Shown here: piece by piece, positions 1-8,536 of the stretch
Layout of the letters: each line of letters opens with the position of its first letter
How positions within the stretch are numbered: position 1 is the stretch's first letter
NCBI GenBank assembly: GCA_018716805.1
Contig: DVJL01000118.1
Coordinates: 1 to 35,251 of the forward strand
Length of the DNA: 35,251 nucleotides
Source of the DNA: Candidatus Faecivicinus avistercoris
Lineage (GTDB): Bacteria > Bacillota > Clostridia > Christensenellales > Aristaeellaceae
Direction of reading: 5' to 3'
Position numbers and translations under genes: made by a program
The notes under the pieces: model-generated
What the model was told of the DNA's origin: nothing
The model's database searches: none
Seen by the model: the letters and a program-made list of their open reading frames with translations, nothing else

Positions 1-58
1 ATTTCCGATAAAGTGTTTTGCTGCGTCTGAATTTCAGAGATGAGGCCCAAGGATTCCC

Positions 59-95
59 GGCTTCGCAGTGAGAACACTGCGAAGCCTTTTTATTT
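59..95 (+). terminator. Hairpin with U-tract before aroF (likely attenuator)
   Basis: A perfect 12-bp stem (GGCTTCGCAGTG / CACTGCGAAGCC) with an AGAA loop is followed by TTTTTATTT, a textbook intrinsic terminator. Only about 20 bases separate the U-tract from the aroF start codon, and they hold the ribosome binding site (GGAGGG). A promoter does not fit there, so transcription of aroF must pass through the hairpin. It therefore probably works as an attenuator; it could also be the terminator of an upstream gene with read-through. No T-box sequence (TGGNACCGCG) is visible in bases 1-58. Confidence 0.85.
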
Positions 96-114
96 GTAAT
101 GGAGGGATGCGAGC

Positions 115-1134
115 ATGATTATTCTCCTGAAGGAAAATGCAAACCTGAAACAGGTGGAAAACCTGAAGAAATTCCTGACCAGCCGCGGCTTTGGCCTGCA
201 CGAGTCGGTGGGCGAACAGCACACGATCATCGGCCTGGTGGGCGATACGTCGAAGCTCGACATCGATTTGATCTCGTCGCTGGACGTGGTCGAGGCCGTG
301 CGCCGCATTCAGGAACCCTATAAGAACGCCAACCGCAAGTTCCACGCGGCGGACACGGTGGTCGACGTCGGCGGCGCGAAGATCGGCGGCGGGCACTTCA
401 TGATGATCGCCGGCCCCTGCTCGGTGGAAAACCACGATCAGATCCTCTCCGTCGCGCGCGACGTGAAGAAGTCCGGCGCAAACATGCTGCGCGGCGGGGC
501 GTTCAAGCCGCGCACCTCGCCCTACGCCTTCCAGGGCCTGCACGAAAAGGGCATCGAGCTGCTGCTCGAGGCCAAGCGCGAAACCGGCCTTCCGATCATC
601 ACCGAGATCATGGACATCAACCACCTGCCGCTGTTCGAGGACGTCGACGTCATTCAGGTCGGCGCGCGCAACATGCAGAACTTCGAGCTGCTCAAAGAGC
701 TGGGGCAGACGCGCAAGCCGATTCTGCTCAAGCGCGGCCTCGCGAACACGATTCAGGAGCTGCTGATGAGCGCCGAGTACATCATGGCCGGCGGCAACGA
801 AAACGTCATCCTCTGCGAGCGCGGCATCCGCACGTTCGAGACGGCGACGCGCAACACGCTGGACATCTCCGCGGTGCCGGTGCTGCACAAGCTGACCCAC
901 CTGCCCGTGGTCGTCGACCCGAGCCACGGCACCGGCGTCAACGAGCTGGTGCACCCGATGGCGCTGGCGGCGGTCGCCGCGGGCGCGGACGGCCTCATCA
1001 TCGAGGTGCACAACGATCCCGTCCACGCGCTGTGCGACGGCAAGCAGTCCCTGACTCCCGAGCAGTTTGACGCGCTGGCGAGCGCCATCCGCTCCATCCT
1101 TCCCTTTGCGGCCAAGGAGCAGCACTGGGCATGA
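115..1134 (+). CDS. aroF: 3-deoxy-7-phosphoheptulonate (DAHP) synthase, type I-beta
   Basis: Condenses phosphoenolpyruvate and erythrose 4-phosphate to DAHP, the first step of the shikimate pathway, in the cytoplasm. The protein has 339 residues. Residues 1 to about 72 look like the ferredoxin-like N-terminal domain of Thermotoga-type enzymes, which in that family mediates feedback control. The TIM barrel follows, with GPCSVE (from residue 100, containing the metal-binding Cys), [12 protein letters not shown] (from 126), [23 protein letters not shown] and DPSHGTG. The start is set by GGAGGG about 8 bases before ATG. It is the first gene of the aromatic operon and overlaps tyrA by 4 bases (ATGA). 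Because the gene carries its own N-terminal domain, Tyr or Phe feedback is plausible, but the effector cannot be read from sequence. Confidence 0.96.
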   Translation: MIILLKENANLKQVENLKKFLTSRGFGLHESVGEQHTIIGLVGDTSKLDIDLISSLDVVEAVRRIQEPYKNANRKFHAADTVVDVGGAKIGGGHFMMIAGPCSVENHDQILSVARDVKKSGANMLRGGAFKPRTSPYAFQGLHEKGIELLLEAKRETGLPIITEIMDINHLPLFEDVDVIQVGARNMQNFELLKELGQTRKPILLKRGLANTIQELLMSAEYIMAGGNENVILCERGIRTFETATRNTLDISAVPVLHKLTHLPVVVDPSHGTGVNELVHPMALAAVAAGADGLIIEVHNDPVHALCDGKQSLTPEQFDALASAIRSILPFAAKEQHWA

Positions 1135-1994
1135 ACGTCGCGGTCGTCGGCCTGGGCCTGATCGGCGGCTCTCTCGCCAAGAGCATCAAGCGCCATTCGG
1201 GCCACGCCGTCTACGGCTTGGACATCGACCCGGACGTCGTCACCCGCGCGATGATGTGCGGCGCGATCGACGATCCGCTCGATGGGGATCGGCTTCGCGA
1301 ATGCGGCGTCGTGCTGGTGGCGCTGTATCCGCAAAAGTGCGTCGACTGGCTCTCCGAAAACGCGGACAGGATCGCGCCGGACGCGCTGGTGGTCGACTGC
1401 GCCGGCGTCAAGCGCGCCGTGTTCGGCCCCATCGACGCCATCGCCCGCCGCTATGGCTGGACGTACATCGGCGGCCACCCGATGGCCGGGCGCGAGTTCT
1501 CCGGCTTCGGCTACGCCATCGACACGCTGTTTGCGCGCGCGTCGATGATCCTCACCCCGCCGAAGGACATCGACATCGCGCGGCTCGAGGCGGCCAAGGC
1601 GTTCTTTCTGGCCATCGGCTTTCGCAGCGTGCGCATCACCACGCCCGAGGAGCACGACAGCATGATCGCCTACACCTCGCAGCTGGCGCACATCGTGTCC
1701 GGCGCGTATGTGAAGAACCCGCTGTCGGCGCGGCACAAGGGCTTTTCGGCCGGCAGTTTCCTCGACATGACGCGCGTGGCGCGGCTGAACGAGGACATGT
1801 GGACGGAGCTGTTTCTGGACAACGCCGACCTGCTCGTGCCGTCGATCGACGATCTGATCTTCCGCCTGTCGCAGTACCGGACGGCGCTCTCGGACGGCGA
1901 TGCGGGGTCGCTGCGCGCGCTGCTGCGCGAGGGCCGCGAGAAGAAGGAAGCGCTGGACGAACCGGAGGTGCGGCATGCAGACGGTGAGAATTGA
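1131..1994 (+). CDS. tyrA: Prephenate dehydrogenase
   Basis: Oxidatively decarboxylates prephenate to 4-hydroxyphenylpyruvate, the Tyr branch. The 287-residue protein opens with a Rossmann motif (GLGLIGGSL, residues 7-15) and carries the family signature GGHPMAGRE near residue 114, followed by the helical dimerisation part containing AHIVSGAYV. It has no C-terminal ACT domain, so allosteric Tyr control, if any, is not through ACT. It begins inside the aroF stop (ATGA overlap), indicating translational coupling, and its last 20 bases overlap aroB. A strict NAD-linked prephenate enzyme is the best reading; arogenate use cannot be excluded. Confidence 0.94.
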   Translation: MNVAVVGLGLIGGSLAKSIKRHSGHAVYGLDIDPDVVTRAMMCGAIDDPLDGDRLRECGVVLVALYPQKCVDWLSENADRIAPDALVVDCAGVKRAVFGPIDAIARRYGWTYIGGHPMAGREFSGFGYAIDTLFARASMILTPPKDIDIARLEAAKAFFLAIGFRSVRITTPEEHDSMIAYTSQLAHIVSGAYVKNPLSARHKGFSAGSFLDMTRVARLNEDMWTELFLDNADLLVPSIDDLIFRLSQYRTALSDGDAGSLRALLREGREKKEALDEPEVRHADGEN

Positions 1995-3045
1995 GGCCTC
2001 GACGCCCTACGACGTGCGCATCGGTGCGGGCGCGATCGAGCATCTGGGCGCGTGGGCGCGCGAGGTGCTCGGCAAATGCCGCGCGGCGATCGTCACGGAT
2101 GCCACGGTGAACGCGCTCTACGGCGAGGCCGCCGAGGCCAGCCTGCGCGCGGCGGGCATGGATCCCATCCGCTTCGCGTTCCCCGCGGGCGAGCGCAACA
2201 AGCGGCTGTCCACGCTGGAGGACATCCTCGAGTGGCTCGCGGAGAACCAGATCACCCGCGCGGACGCCATCGTCGCGCTCGGCGGCGGCGTGCCCGGCGA
2301 CGTGGCCGGCTTCGCCGCGGCGGTCTACGCGCGCGGCATCCGCTTTGTGCAGGTTCCGACGACGCTGCTGGCCGCGGTCGATTCGTCGGTCGGCGGCAAG
2401 ACGGCGGTCGACCTGCGCGCGGGCAAGAACCTCGCCGGCTGCTTCCACCAGCCGTCGCTCGTCGTCACCGACACGGCGGTTCTGCGCGCGCTGCCGGCCG
2501 GACTGCGAAGCGACGGCGCCGCGGAGATCATCAAGTACGGCGTGCTCGCCGACCCGGCGCTGTTTGCGCAGATGTGCCGGCCGGACTGGGCGGACGGACT
2601 GGACGAGATCGTCGCGCGCAGCGTCGCCATCAAGCGCGACTTCGTCCGCGCGGACGAGTTCGACAACGGCGCGCGCCGGATGCTCAACCTCGGCCACACG
2701 TTCGGCCACGCCATCGAGAAGTGCTCCGGGTTTGCGCTCTCGCACGGTCAGGGCGTCGCCATCGGCATGGCCATCGCCGCAGGCGCGGCCGGAAGGCCCG
2801 AGCTCTGCGCGGCCATCCTGCGCGCCAACCGGAATTGCGGCCTGCCCGTTGAGTGCCCCTATCCCGCCGCCGCGCTCGCCCGCGCTGCGCTGTCGGACAA
2901 AAAGCGCCGGGGCGGGCGGATCGCGCTGGTGCTGCCCGAGGAGATCGGCCGCTGTCGGCTGGAGGAGATCGACGTCTCCGGCCTCGAGGACGCCTTCCGC
3001 CGCGGCATCGAGGGGATGGAAGCGGCAAAGCGCTCTCTGAAGTAA
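1975..3045 (+). CDS. aroB: 3-dehydroquinate synthase
   Basis: Converts DAHP to 3-dehydroquinate using NAD and a divalent metal. I start the gene at ATG 1975 (MQTVRIEAS), not at the upstream ORF start at 1900, because GGAGGTG lies 6 bases before it and the family begins here; this gives 356 residues, the usual size. Motifs: [11 protein letters not shown] (from residue 103), [16 protein letters not shown] (from 128), GAAEIIKYG, and [11 protein letters not shown] (from 238) with metal-binding histidines. It overlaps the end of tyrA by 20 bases. A 277-base repeat-rich spacer follows before aroA. Confidence 0.95.
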   Translation: MQTVRIEASTPYDVRIGAGAIEHLGAWAREVLGKCRAAIVTDATVNALYGEAAEASLRAAGMDPIRFAFPAGERNKRLSTLEDILEWLAENQITRADAIVALGGGVPGDVAGFAAAVYARGIRFVQVPTTLLAAVDSSVGGKTAVDLRAGKNLAGCFHQPSLVVTDTAVLRALPAGLRSDGAAEIIKYGVLADPALFAQMCRPDWADGLDEIVARSVAIKRDFVRADEFDNGARRMLNLGHTFGHAIEKCSGFALSHGQGVAIGMAIAAGAAGRPELCAAILRANRNCGLPVECPYPAAALARAALSDKKRRGGRIALVLPEEIGRCRLEEIDVSGLEDAFRRGIEGMEAAKRSLK

Positions 3046-3322
3046 ACCAGATTTTCGCCGGGGACGATGCGCTTTGCCGGGAGCCCGAGATGCCCGGAAT
3101 GCTGATGGCGGACAAAACCATCCGCGCTTCGCGGAGGACGCCGAGCTGTCCGGGGAACCGGCGGAGAACGCGCGCTCGGCACATTCGGGGCGCGCGCTTC
3201 GCGGAGGATGCAGGAATTTTCTGAAAGCCGATGGCGGACGCGCGTCGGCGCTCGGGGCGCGAGTTTTGCGGAGGACGCCGAGGCGGATTTGTTTAAGACG
3301 ACCCACGAAAGGAGGCGGCGCG
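3046..3322 (+). repeat. aroB-aroA spacer with degenerate ~70-bp direct repeats
   Basis: No gene is apparent. The core CGCGCTTCGCGGAGGACG occurs at 3123, again with one change at 3193 (70-base period), and in a degenerate form near 3258. Each copy contains a self-complementary CGCG-CTT-CGCG. The first two later copies are preceded by CGGGGCGCG. The upstream ORF extension of aroA (from 3074) passes through this region, but its translation shows no family similarity. A good ribosome binding site (AAAGGAGG) lies at 3308-3315. Confidence 0.7.
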
Positions 3323-4747
3323 ATGATCGCCGTCGTTGAACCGGGAAGGCTCCGCGGGACGGTCGAGCTTCCCTCATCCAAATCCTATGCGCACCGGCTG
3401 CTGATTGCCGCGGCGCTGGCCGATGCGCCGGTGCTCGTGCGGCTCAACGCGCGAAACGCCGACATCGACGCCACCGTCAATTGCCTGCGTGCGCTTGGCG
3501 CGCAGATCGGCGAGGCCGAAGGCGGGCTTCGAGTTCGCCCGATCCCGCGGGGGTCTATGCCGTCCGGCCACCCTGTGCCGGGGACTGTGAAGCCGGTCTG
3601 CGCGGCCGCGGAATCCGGCGAGGGTGCGGGAACGCCGGCTGAAAGCGGGGAAGACTCCCTGCAAGGGGCTGTTCCGAACTGTGGAGATTCGGCCGATCTG
3701 CGCGCCGCGAACTCCAGCGCGGGCGGCGCTTCAGACAGAGCCGTTTTGCCCGATCTGCCCGCCCATAACGGCATTCGTCCAATGCCCGAGCTGTTCTGCG
3801 GCGAGAGCGGCTCGACGCTGCGGTTTCTGCTGCCCGTGGCAGCGGCGCTCGGCGTCTCCTGCGCGTTTACCGGCGCGGGGCGGCTGCCGGAGCGGCCGAA
3901 TGCGCCGCTCACCGGCGCGCTGAACGCGCATGGCGTCCGCGCGGACCGCGACCGCCTGCCGATCCGCCTCTGCGGCCAGCTGCGCGGCGGGGACTACGAA
4001 ATCGCCGGCGACATCAGCTCGCAGTACATCACGGGGCTGCTGTTCGCGCTGCCGCTGTGCGGGGAGGACAGCGCGCTTCGGCTGACCACGCCGCTCGCGT
4101 CGGCGTCCTATGTGGGCGTCACGCTGGACGTGCTCGCGCGCTTCGGCATCCGCATCGACCGCGCGCCGGAGGGCTGGGCGGTTCCGGGCGGGCAGCGCTA
4201 CGCCAGCCCTGGCGAGGTTCGTGCCGAGGGCGACTGGTCGGCGGCGGCGTTCTGGCTGGCCGCGAACCGGCTGGGCAGCGAGGTCGCCTGCGAAGGGCTG
4301 CGCGAGGATTCCGCGCAGGGCGACCGCGCGATCGGCGGCCTGCTCGACCAACTGGGCGGCGAGGTCGACGCGACCGACACGCCGGATCTGGTGCCCGCGC
4401 TGGCCGTGGCGGCGGCGGTGCGGCCGGGGGTCACGCGCATCACGGGCGCGGCGCGGCTGCGGCTCAAGGAGAGCGACCGGCTCAGCGCCGTTGCGCAGAT
4501 GTTGCGGGCGCTCGGCGGGCGCGCGGAGGAAACCGCCGACGGATTGATGATCGAAGGCGTCGCCCGGCTGAAGGGCGGCGAGGTGGACGGCCAGAACGAT
4601 CACAGGATCGTCATGGCCGCGGCCATTGCGGCCACCGTGGCGGCTGGCCCGGTGCGCATCACCGGCGCGGAAGCGGTGGAAAAGTCGTATCCCGCGTTCT
4701 TCGACGACTTTCGCCGGCTCGGCGGGCGCGTGCGCTTTGAGCCGTGA
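3323..4747 (+). CDS. aroA: 3-phosphoshikimate 1-carboxyvinyltransferase (EPSP synthase) with internal insertion
   Basis: Transfers the enolpyruvyl group of PEP to shikimate 3-phosphate. The start at ATG 3323 (MIAVVEPGRL) follows AAAGGAGG and matches the family N-terminus; the longer ORF from 3074 is rejected. Motifs: LPSSKSYAHR (residues 13-22), CGESGSTLRFLLP (from about 158), GRLPERP, DISSQYITGLLFALPL, GDWSAAAFW, RLKESDRL and DGQNDHRIVMA. Length is 474 residues against the usual 400-430. The excess is a stretch of about 76 residues between PIPRG (ending near 76) and PELFCGESGS (from about 155). It is rich in Gly, Ala, Ser and Pro, has no recognisable fold, stays in frame, and lies next to the catalytic core. 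Whether the enzyme tolerates it as a loop is unknown. The preceding and following spacers are both repeat-rich. Confidence 0.93.
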   Translation: MIAVVEPGRLRGTVELPSSKSYAHRLLIAAALADAPVLVRLNARNADIDATVNCLRALGAQIGEAEGGLRVRPIPRGSMPSGHPVPGTVKPVCAAAESGEGAGTPAESGEDSLQGAVPNCGDSADLRAANSSAGGASDRAVLPDLPAHNGIRPMPELFCGESGSTLRFLLPVAAALGVSCAFTGAGRLPERPNAPLTGALNAHGVRADRDRLPIRLCGQLRGGDYEIAGDISSQYITGLLFALPLCGEDSALRLTTPLASASYVGVTLDVLARFGIRIDRAPEGWAVPGGQRYASPGEVRAEGDWSAAAFWLAANRLGSEVACEGLREDSAQGDRAIGGLLDQLGGEVDATDTPDLVPALAVAAAVRPGVTRITGAARLRLKESDRLSAVAQMLRALGGRAEETADGLMIEGVARLKGGEVDGQNDHRIVMAAAIAATVAAGPVRITGAEAVEKSYPAFFDDFRRLGGRVRFEP

Positions 4748-5071
4748 AGTGCGCCTGAATTCCCGAAGGTGCTTTGCGCCATTCCGGCGAGCCAGATTTT
4801 CTGCGAAGGCGGGCGGAAGCGCCCGCTCGAAAAGGCGGATTTCCCGCAAAAGCAGACGGGGCGTCCGCCCGAAACGGCGGATTTCCTGTGAAGGCGGGCG
4901 GGAGTATTCGCCCAAAACGGCGAATTCCCTGCGAAGGGGCGGGAGCGTTTGCTCGGAATGGCGAATTTCCCGCAAAAGCGGGTGGAACGTTCGCTCGGAG
5001 CTGAGGCTTTTCCCTCCTTCAAACGCCCTCTTGCGCCGGCTTTTCCCATTCTGATCTCTGGGAGGTTGTCT
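4748..5071 (+). repeat. Tandem 41-43 bp hairpin repeats between aroA and aroC
   Basis: Five consecutive units begin at about 4791, 4834, 4876, 4919 and 4960, with a more decayed one near 4751. The consensus starts GGCGRATTTCCYGCRAARG and ends with a GC-rich part that folds on itself (for example GCGGGCG-GAAG-CGCCCGC in unit 1, and GGAGCGTTTGCTC in unit 4). The hairpin arms differ between units, while the ability to pair is partly kept. Unit lengths are not a constant multiple of three, and none of the frames gives a convincing protein. The aroC ribosome binding site GGGAGG follows at 5060-5065. Confidence 0.8.
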
Positions 5072-6160
5072 ATGTCGAATCTGATTGGAAACCACTATCG
5101 CGTGATGGTATTCGGGCAGTCGCACGCGCCGTCCATCGGCGCGGTGATCGAAGGGCTGCCCGCCGGTTTTCGGCCGGACTGGGATGCGGTTCGGGCGTTC
5201 ATGGCGCGGCGCGCGCCGGGCGGAAGGCTCGCCACTTCGCGCCGCGAGGCCGACCTGCCCGAGATCCTCTCCGGGCTGAACGAGCGCGGCGAGACGTGCG
5301 GCGCGCCGCTGGCGATGCGGATCGTCAACGGCGACACGAAGTCGCAGGACTACGCCAAACTCCGCGACGTGCCGCGCCCCGGCCACGCGGACTATCCCGC
5401 CTACGTCAAGTTTGGCGGGGCGAACGACATCCGCGGCGGCGGGCAGTTCTCCGGGCGGCTGACCGCGCCGCTGTGCTTTGCCGGCGCGCTGGCGATGCAG
5501 CTGCTCGCGCGCGAGGGCATCCGCGTCCGCGCCCACATCGCGCGGATTGAAAACGCAGCCGACGCGCCGCTCGATCCGGTCAATCCCGACCTCGATGCCA
5601 TTTCAGACGGCGATCTCGCCGTGATCGACCTGCAGGCTGCCGAGGCGATGCGGCGGGCGATCCTCGAGGCGAAGGCCGACTGCGATTCCGTCGGCGGCGA
5701 GGTCGAGTGCTTCGCCACCGGCGTGCCCGCCGGATTGGGCGATCCGATGTTCGACGGCGTCGAAAACCGCCTTGCGCGGGCGCTGTTCGGCATCCCCGCC
5801 GTGCGCGGCGTGGCGTTCGGCGCGGGCTTCGACGCCTGCGGGATGCGCGGAAGCGCGCACAACGACGCCTACCGGATGCGGGACGGCCGCGTCGTGACCG
5901 AGACGAACCGCCACGCCGGCATCCTGGGCGGCATCACCACGGGGATGCCCGTGCACGTCCGCGTGGCGTTCAAGCCGACCTCGTCCATCGCGCGGGAGCA
6001 GCATTCCGTCTCCCTCTCCGCGGGCGAGGACGCCGTGCTGGCCGTGCGCGGGCGGCACGACCCCTGCATCGTGCCGCGCGCCGTGCCCGTCGTCGAGGCC
6101 GTCACGGCCATCACCCTCTACGATCTCATCTTGGAAAGGAGCGCTTCACCATGGAACTGA
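5072..6160 (+). CDS. aroC: Chorismate synthase
   Basis: Makes chorismate from EPSP using reduced FMN, the last common step. The start is ATG 5072 (MSNLIGNHYRV), after GGGAGG; the upstream ORF part from 4949 is translated repeat. The 362-residue length is normal. Motifs: FGQSHAPSIG (residues 12-21, with the conserved His), RAPGGRLATSRREAD, RPGHADY (second conserved His), DIRGGGQFSGRLTAP, GFDACGMRGS, NRHAGILGGITTGMP, KPTSSI and GRHDPCIVPRAVPV. The stop codon overlaps the first codons of pheA by 10 bases, so the two genes are coupled. Confidence 0.95.
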   Translation: MSNLIGNHYRVMVFGQSHAPSIGAVIEGLPAGFRPDWDAVRAFMARRAPGGRLATSRREADLPEILSGLNERGETCGAPLAMRIVNGDTKSQDYAKLRDVPRPGHADYPAYVKFGGANDIRGGGQFSGRLTAPLCFAGALAMQLLAREGIRVRAHIARIENAADAPLDPVNPDLDAISDGDLAVIDLQAAEAMRRAILEAKADCDSVGGEVECFATGVPAGLGDPMFDGVENRLARALFGIPAVRGVAFGAGFDACGMRGSAHNDAYRMRDGRVVTETNRHAGILGGITTGMPVHVRVAFKPTSSIAREQHSVSLSAGEDAVLAVRGRHDPCIVPRAVPVVEAVTAITLYDLILERSASPWN

Positions 6161-7290
6161 ACGACATTCGAGCGCGCATTGACGGCATCGACGCCAATTT
6201 GACCAAGCTGTTCGTCGAGCGCATGCAGACGGTTGCGGACGTGGCGGCCGCCAAGCAGTCCACCGGCAAGGCCGTGCGCGACCGCGCGCGCGAGCGCAGC
6301 GTCATCAACCGCGTGACCGCGCAGGCCGGAGATGCCTACGCGCCCTACGTCAAGGACCTCTACCGGCTGATCTTCGAGCTGAGCTGCAACTACCAGTCCG
6401 CGCTGATGGGCGAAAAATCGGCGCTGGGCGCGCAGATCGAGGCGGCGTGCGCGCAGTATGCGGGCGGGAAGATGCCCAACCGGGCGCTGGTCGCCTGCCA
6501 GGGCACCGAGGGCGCCTATGCGCAGCAGGCGTGCGAGAAGCTGTTCGAGTATCCGGACATCCTCTATTTCAACAGCTTCGACGGCGTGTTCAACGCGGTG
6601 GAGAAGGGCATGTGCGAATACGGCATTTTGCCGATTGAGAACAGCACCGCCGGCTCGGTCACGCAGGTGTACGACCTGATGGAGAAGCACTCGTTCCACA
6701 TCGTCGGCGCGCGGCGGCTGCGCGTGGAGCACCAGCTGATGCGCAAGAAGGGCGCGTCGGGCCCGATCCGGGAGGTCGTCTCGCACGAGCAGGCGCTGAG
6801 GCAGTGCTCCGAGTTCTTCGACGCACACCCGGAGTACACGCCGGTTCCGATGGCGAACACCGCCGTCGCCGCCGAGTTCGCCGCCACGACCGAGCGCGAC
6901 GACGTCGCCGTGATCGCCTCGAAGGCGTGCGCGGAGTTGTACAACCTCGAAATCGTGCAGACGTCCGTCAGCAACGCCCAGAGCAACTACACGCGCTTCA
7001 TCTGCATCTCGCGCAACATGGAGATCTACCCGGATGCGCGCAAGGTCTCCATCATGTTCAACCTGCCGCACGAGGCCGGCTCGCTGAACGCCATCATCTC
7101 CCGGCTGGCCATCGCGGGCGTCAACCTGACGAAGCTCGAGAGCCGCCCGATGCCCGGACGCGAGTTCGAGTTCCGGTTCTTCTTTGACTTGGAGGCCGAC
7201 GTGCACGATCCCGAGATCGTCAAGCTGCTGTGCGAGCTGGAGCGGCGCACCGAGCGGTTCGTGTTCCTCGGCGCGTATGAGGAGCGGTGA
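6151..7290 (+). CDS. pheA: Bifunctional chorismate mutase / prephenate dehydratase (P-protein)
   Basis: Converts chorismate to prephenate and then to phenylpyruvate, the Phe branch. The 379 residues show three parts: an AroQ-type chorismate mutase helix bundle (about 1-85, IRARIDGIDANLTKLFVERM, AAAKQ), the prephenate dehydratase domain (about 112-290, with GTEGAYAQQA, LPIENSTAGSV and NYTRF near 279), and a C-terminal ACT domain (from about 300, NLPHEAGSLNAI, ESRP near 330) that in this family binds Phe for feedback inhibition. It is preceded by GGAAAGGAG and starts within the end of aroC. This gene and tyrA share the prephenate pool. It lies one base before the aroE-aroK start. Confidence 0.95.
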   Translation: MELNDIRARIDGIDANLTKLFVERMQTVADVAAAKQSTGKAVRDRARERSVINRVTAQAGDAYAPYVKDLYRLIFELSCNYQSALMGEKSALGAQIEAACAQYAGGKMPNRALVACQGTEGAYAQQACEKLFEYPDILYFNSFDGVFNAVEKGMCEYGILPIENSTAGSVTQVYDLMEKHSFHIVGARRLRVEHQLMRKKGASGPIREVVSHEQALRQCSEFFDAHPEYTPVPMANTAVAAEFAATTERDDVAVIASKACAELYNLEIVQTSVSNAQSNYTRFICISRNMEIYPDARKVSIMFNLPHEAGSLNAIISRLAIAGVNLTKLESRPMPGREFEFRFFFDLEADVHDPEIVKLLCELERRTERFVFLGAYEER

Positions 7291-7291
7291 G

Positions 7292-8536
7292 ATGGAGTAC
7301 GGTCTGATCGGCGAAAGGCTCGGCCACAGCTATTCCCCGATGATCCACGCGCGGCTGGCGGACTACCGCTACGAGCTGGTCGAGGTCGCGCCGGACGCGC
7401 TGGATGGCTTCCTCCGCGCGCGGGACTTCCGGGGGCTGAACGTCACGATCCCGTACAAGCGCGCCGTGATCCCCTATTGCGCGGAGCTCTCGGACGTCGC
7501 GCGCGAGGTCGGCTGCGTGAACACGCTGCTCGTCCGCCCGGACGGCTCGCTCTACGGCCACAACACCGACATCGGCGGCTTCATCCACATGCTGCGCGGC
7601 GCGGGGATCGATCCCCGCGGCCGCAAGGCCGTGGTGCTCGGCAGCGGTGGCACGAGCCTGACCGCGCGCACGGCGCTCAGGCGTCTGGGCGCCAAGGAGA
7701 CCGTCGTCGTCTCGCGCAGCGGCCCGGTCGACTACGCCGCGCTCTACGCGGACCACGCCGACGCGGAGATCCTGGTCAACACCACGCCGGTCGGGATGTA
7801 CCCCAACAATGGCGCGTCCCCGGCCGATCTTAAGCGGCTGCCAAACCTCCTCGGCGTGGCGGACGTGGTGTACAATCCGGAAAAGACGGCGCTCGTGCTC
7901 GACGCGCTCGAGCGCGGCATCCCGGCGGTGTCGGGGCTTTCGATGCTCGTCGCGCAGGCGCGCGAGGCGGCGGAGCTGTTCTCCGGGCGGGACATCCCGG
8001 AAGCTGCGGGCGAGGCGGTGCTTCGCGAGATTCGCGGGCAGACGCTGAACCTCGTGCTGATCGGCATGCCGGGCTGCGGCAAGAGCTCGCTGGGCGAGGC
8101 GGTCGCCCGGGCGATGGGACGGCCGTTCGTCGACTGCGACGCCGAGATCGCCGCGCGCGCGGGCATGCCGGTTCCGGAGATCTTCGCCCGGTTTGGCGAG
8201 GCGCGCTTCCGCGAGATGGAGACGGAGGTTCTTCGCGATGCCTGCCGCGAGAGCGGCCGCGTGATCGCCACGGGCGGCGGCTCGATCCTGCGCGCGGAGA
8301 ACGTGCGCGCCATGCGGCAGAACGGCCGCGTATGCTTCATCCGCCGCGCCATCGAGGCGCTGCCGCGCGACGGCCGGCCGCTGTCCTCGGCGTCCACCGA
8401 CGCCGTGCGCAAACTCTGGGCCGAGCGGCGCGAGCGCTACATCGCCGCGGGCGACTTCGCCGTGGACAACAATTCGACGCTTTCCGACGCGGCCGCGCGG
8501 ATTCAGGAGGGATTTTATGAAGCTGTTGGTCATTAA
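7292..8536 (+). CDS. aroEK: Fused shikimate dehydrogenase / shikimate kinase
   Basis: One 414-residue chain carries two consecutive pathway enzymes. Residues 1 to about 250 are AroE: SYSPMIHA (from 13), NVTIPYK with the catalytic Lys near 56, GHNTDIGGF with the catalytic Asp near 93, a nucleotide-binding GSGGTSLTARTAL, VNTTPVGMYP and VYNPEKTAL. From about 253 a complete AroK follows: Walker A GMPGCGKSS (from 258), the DCD metal pair, RFGEARFREMET, ATGGGSI and the lid region RPLSS. The start is ATG 7292 after GAGGAGCGG; the ORF start at 7184 lies inside pheA. There is no stop or frameshift at the junction, so it is a true fusion. Its end overlaps aroQ by 20 bases. The gene name aroEK is descriptive. 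Confidence 0.93.
   Translation: MEYGLIGERLGHSYSPMIHARLADYRYELVEVAPDALDGFLRARDFRGLNVTIPYKRAVIPYCAELSDVAREVGCVNTLLVRPDGSLYGHNTDIGGFIHMLRGAGIDPRGRKAVVLGSGGTSLTARTALRRLGAKETVVVSRSGPVDYAALYADHADAEILVNTTPVGMYPNNGASPADLKRLPNLLGVADVVYNPEKTALVLDALERGIPAVSGLSMLVAQAREAAELFSGRDIPEAAGEAVLREIRGQTLNLVLIGMPGCGKSSLGEAVARAMGRPFVDCDAEIAARAGMPVPEIFARFGEARFREMETEVLRDACRESGRVIATGGGSILRAENVRAMRQNGRVCFIRRAIEALPRDGRPLSSASTDAVRKLWAERRERYIAAGDFAVDNNSTLSDAAARIQEGFYEAVGH

Noticed and set aside
40-99. 19-codon leader peptide ending Pro-Phe-Tyr-Leu
   Set aside because: No ribosome binding site and only one Phe and one Tyr codon. It is mentioned as a possibility but not annotated as a gene.
1-114. T-box or other amino-acid riboswitch before aroF
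   Set aside because: No T-box sequence or specifier-type structure can be recognised in the 58 bases before the hairpin; most of such an element would lie outside the window.
1636-3381. 581-codon minus-strand frame opposite tyrA-aroB
   Set aside because: Composition is that of an antisense shadow; no ribosome binding site or domain was recognised.
4751-5001. CRISPR array
   Set aside because: Repeats are directly adjacent, imperfect and without unique spacers of constant length; no cas gene is present.
4600-5054. Possible repeat protein encoded by the aroA-aroC tandem repeats (frames on both strands)
   Set aside because: Unit lengths vary (41-43 bases) and are not kept in multiples of three, so a conserved protein repeat is not maintained.
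3731-5536. 601-codon open frame on the minus strand across aroA-aroC
   Set aside because: Antisense to two well-supported genes. It remains open because of high GC and the repeat block.
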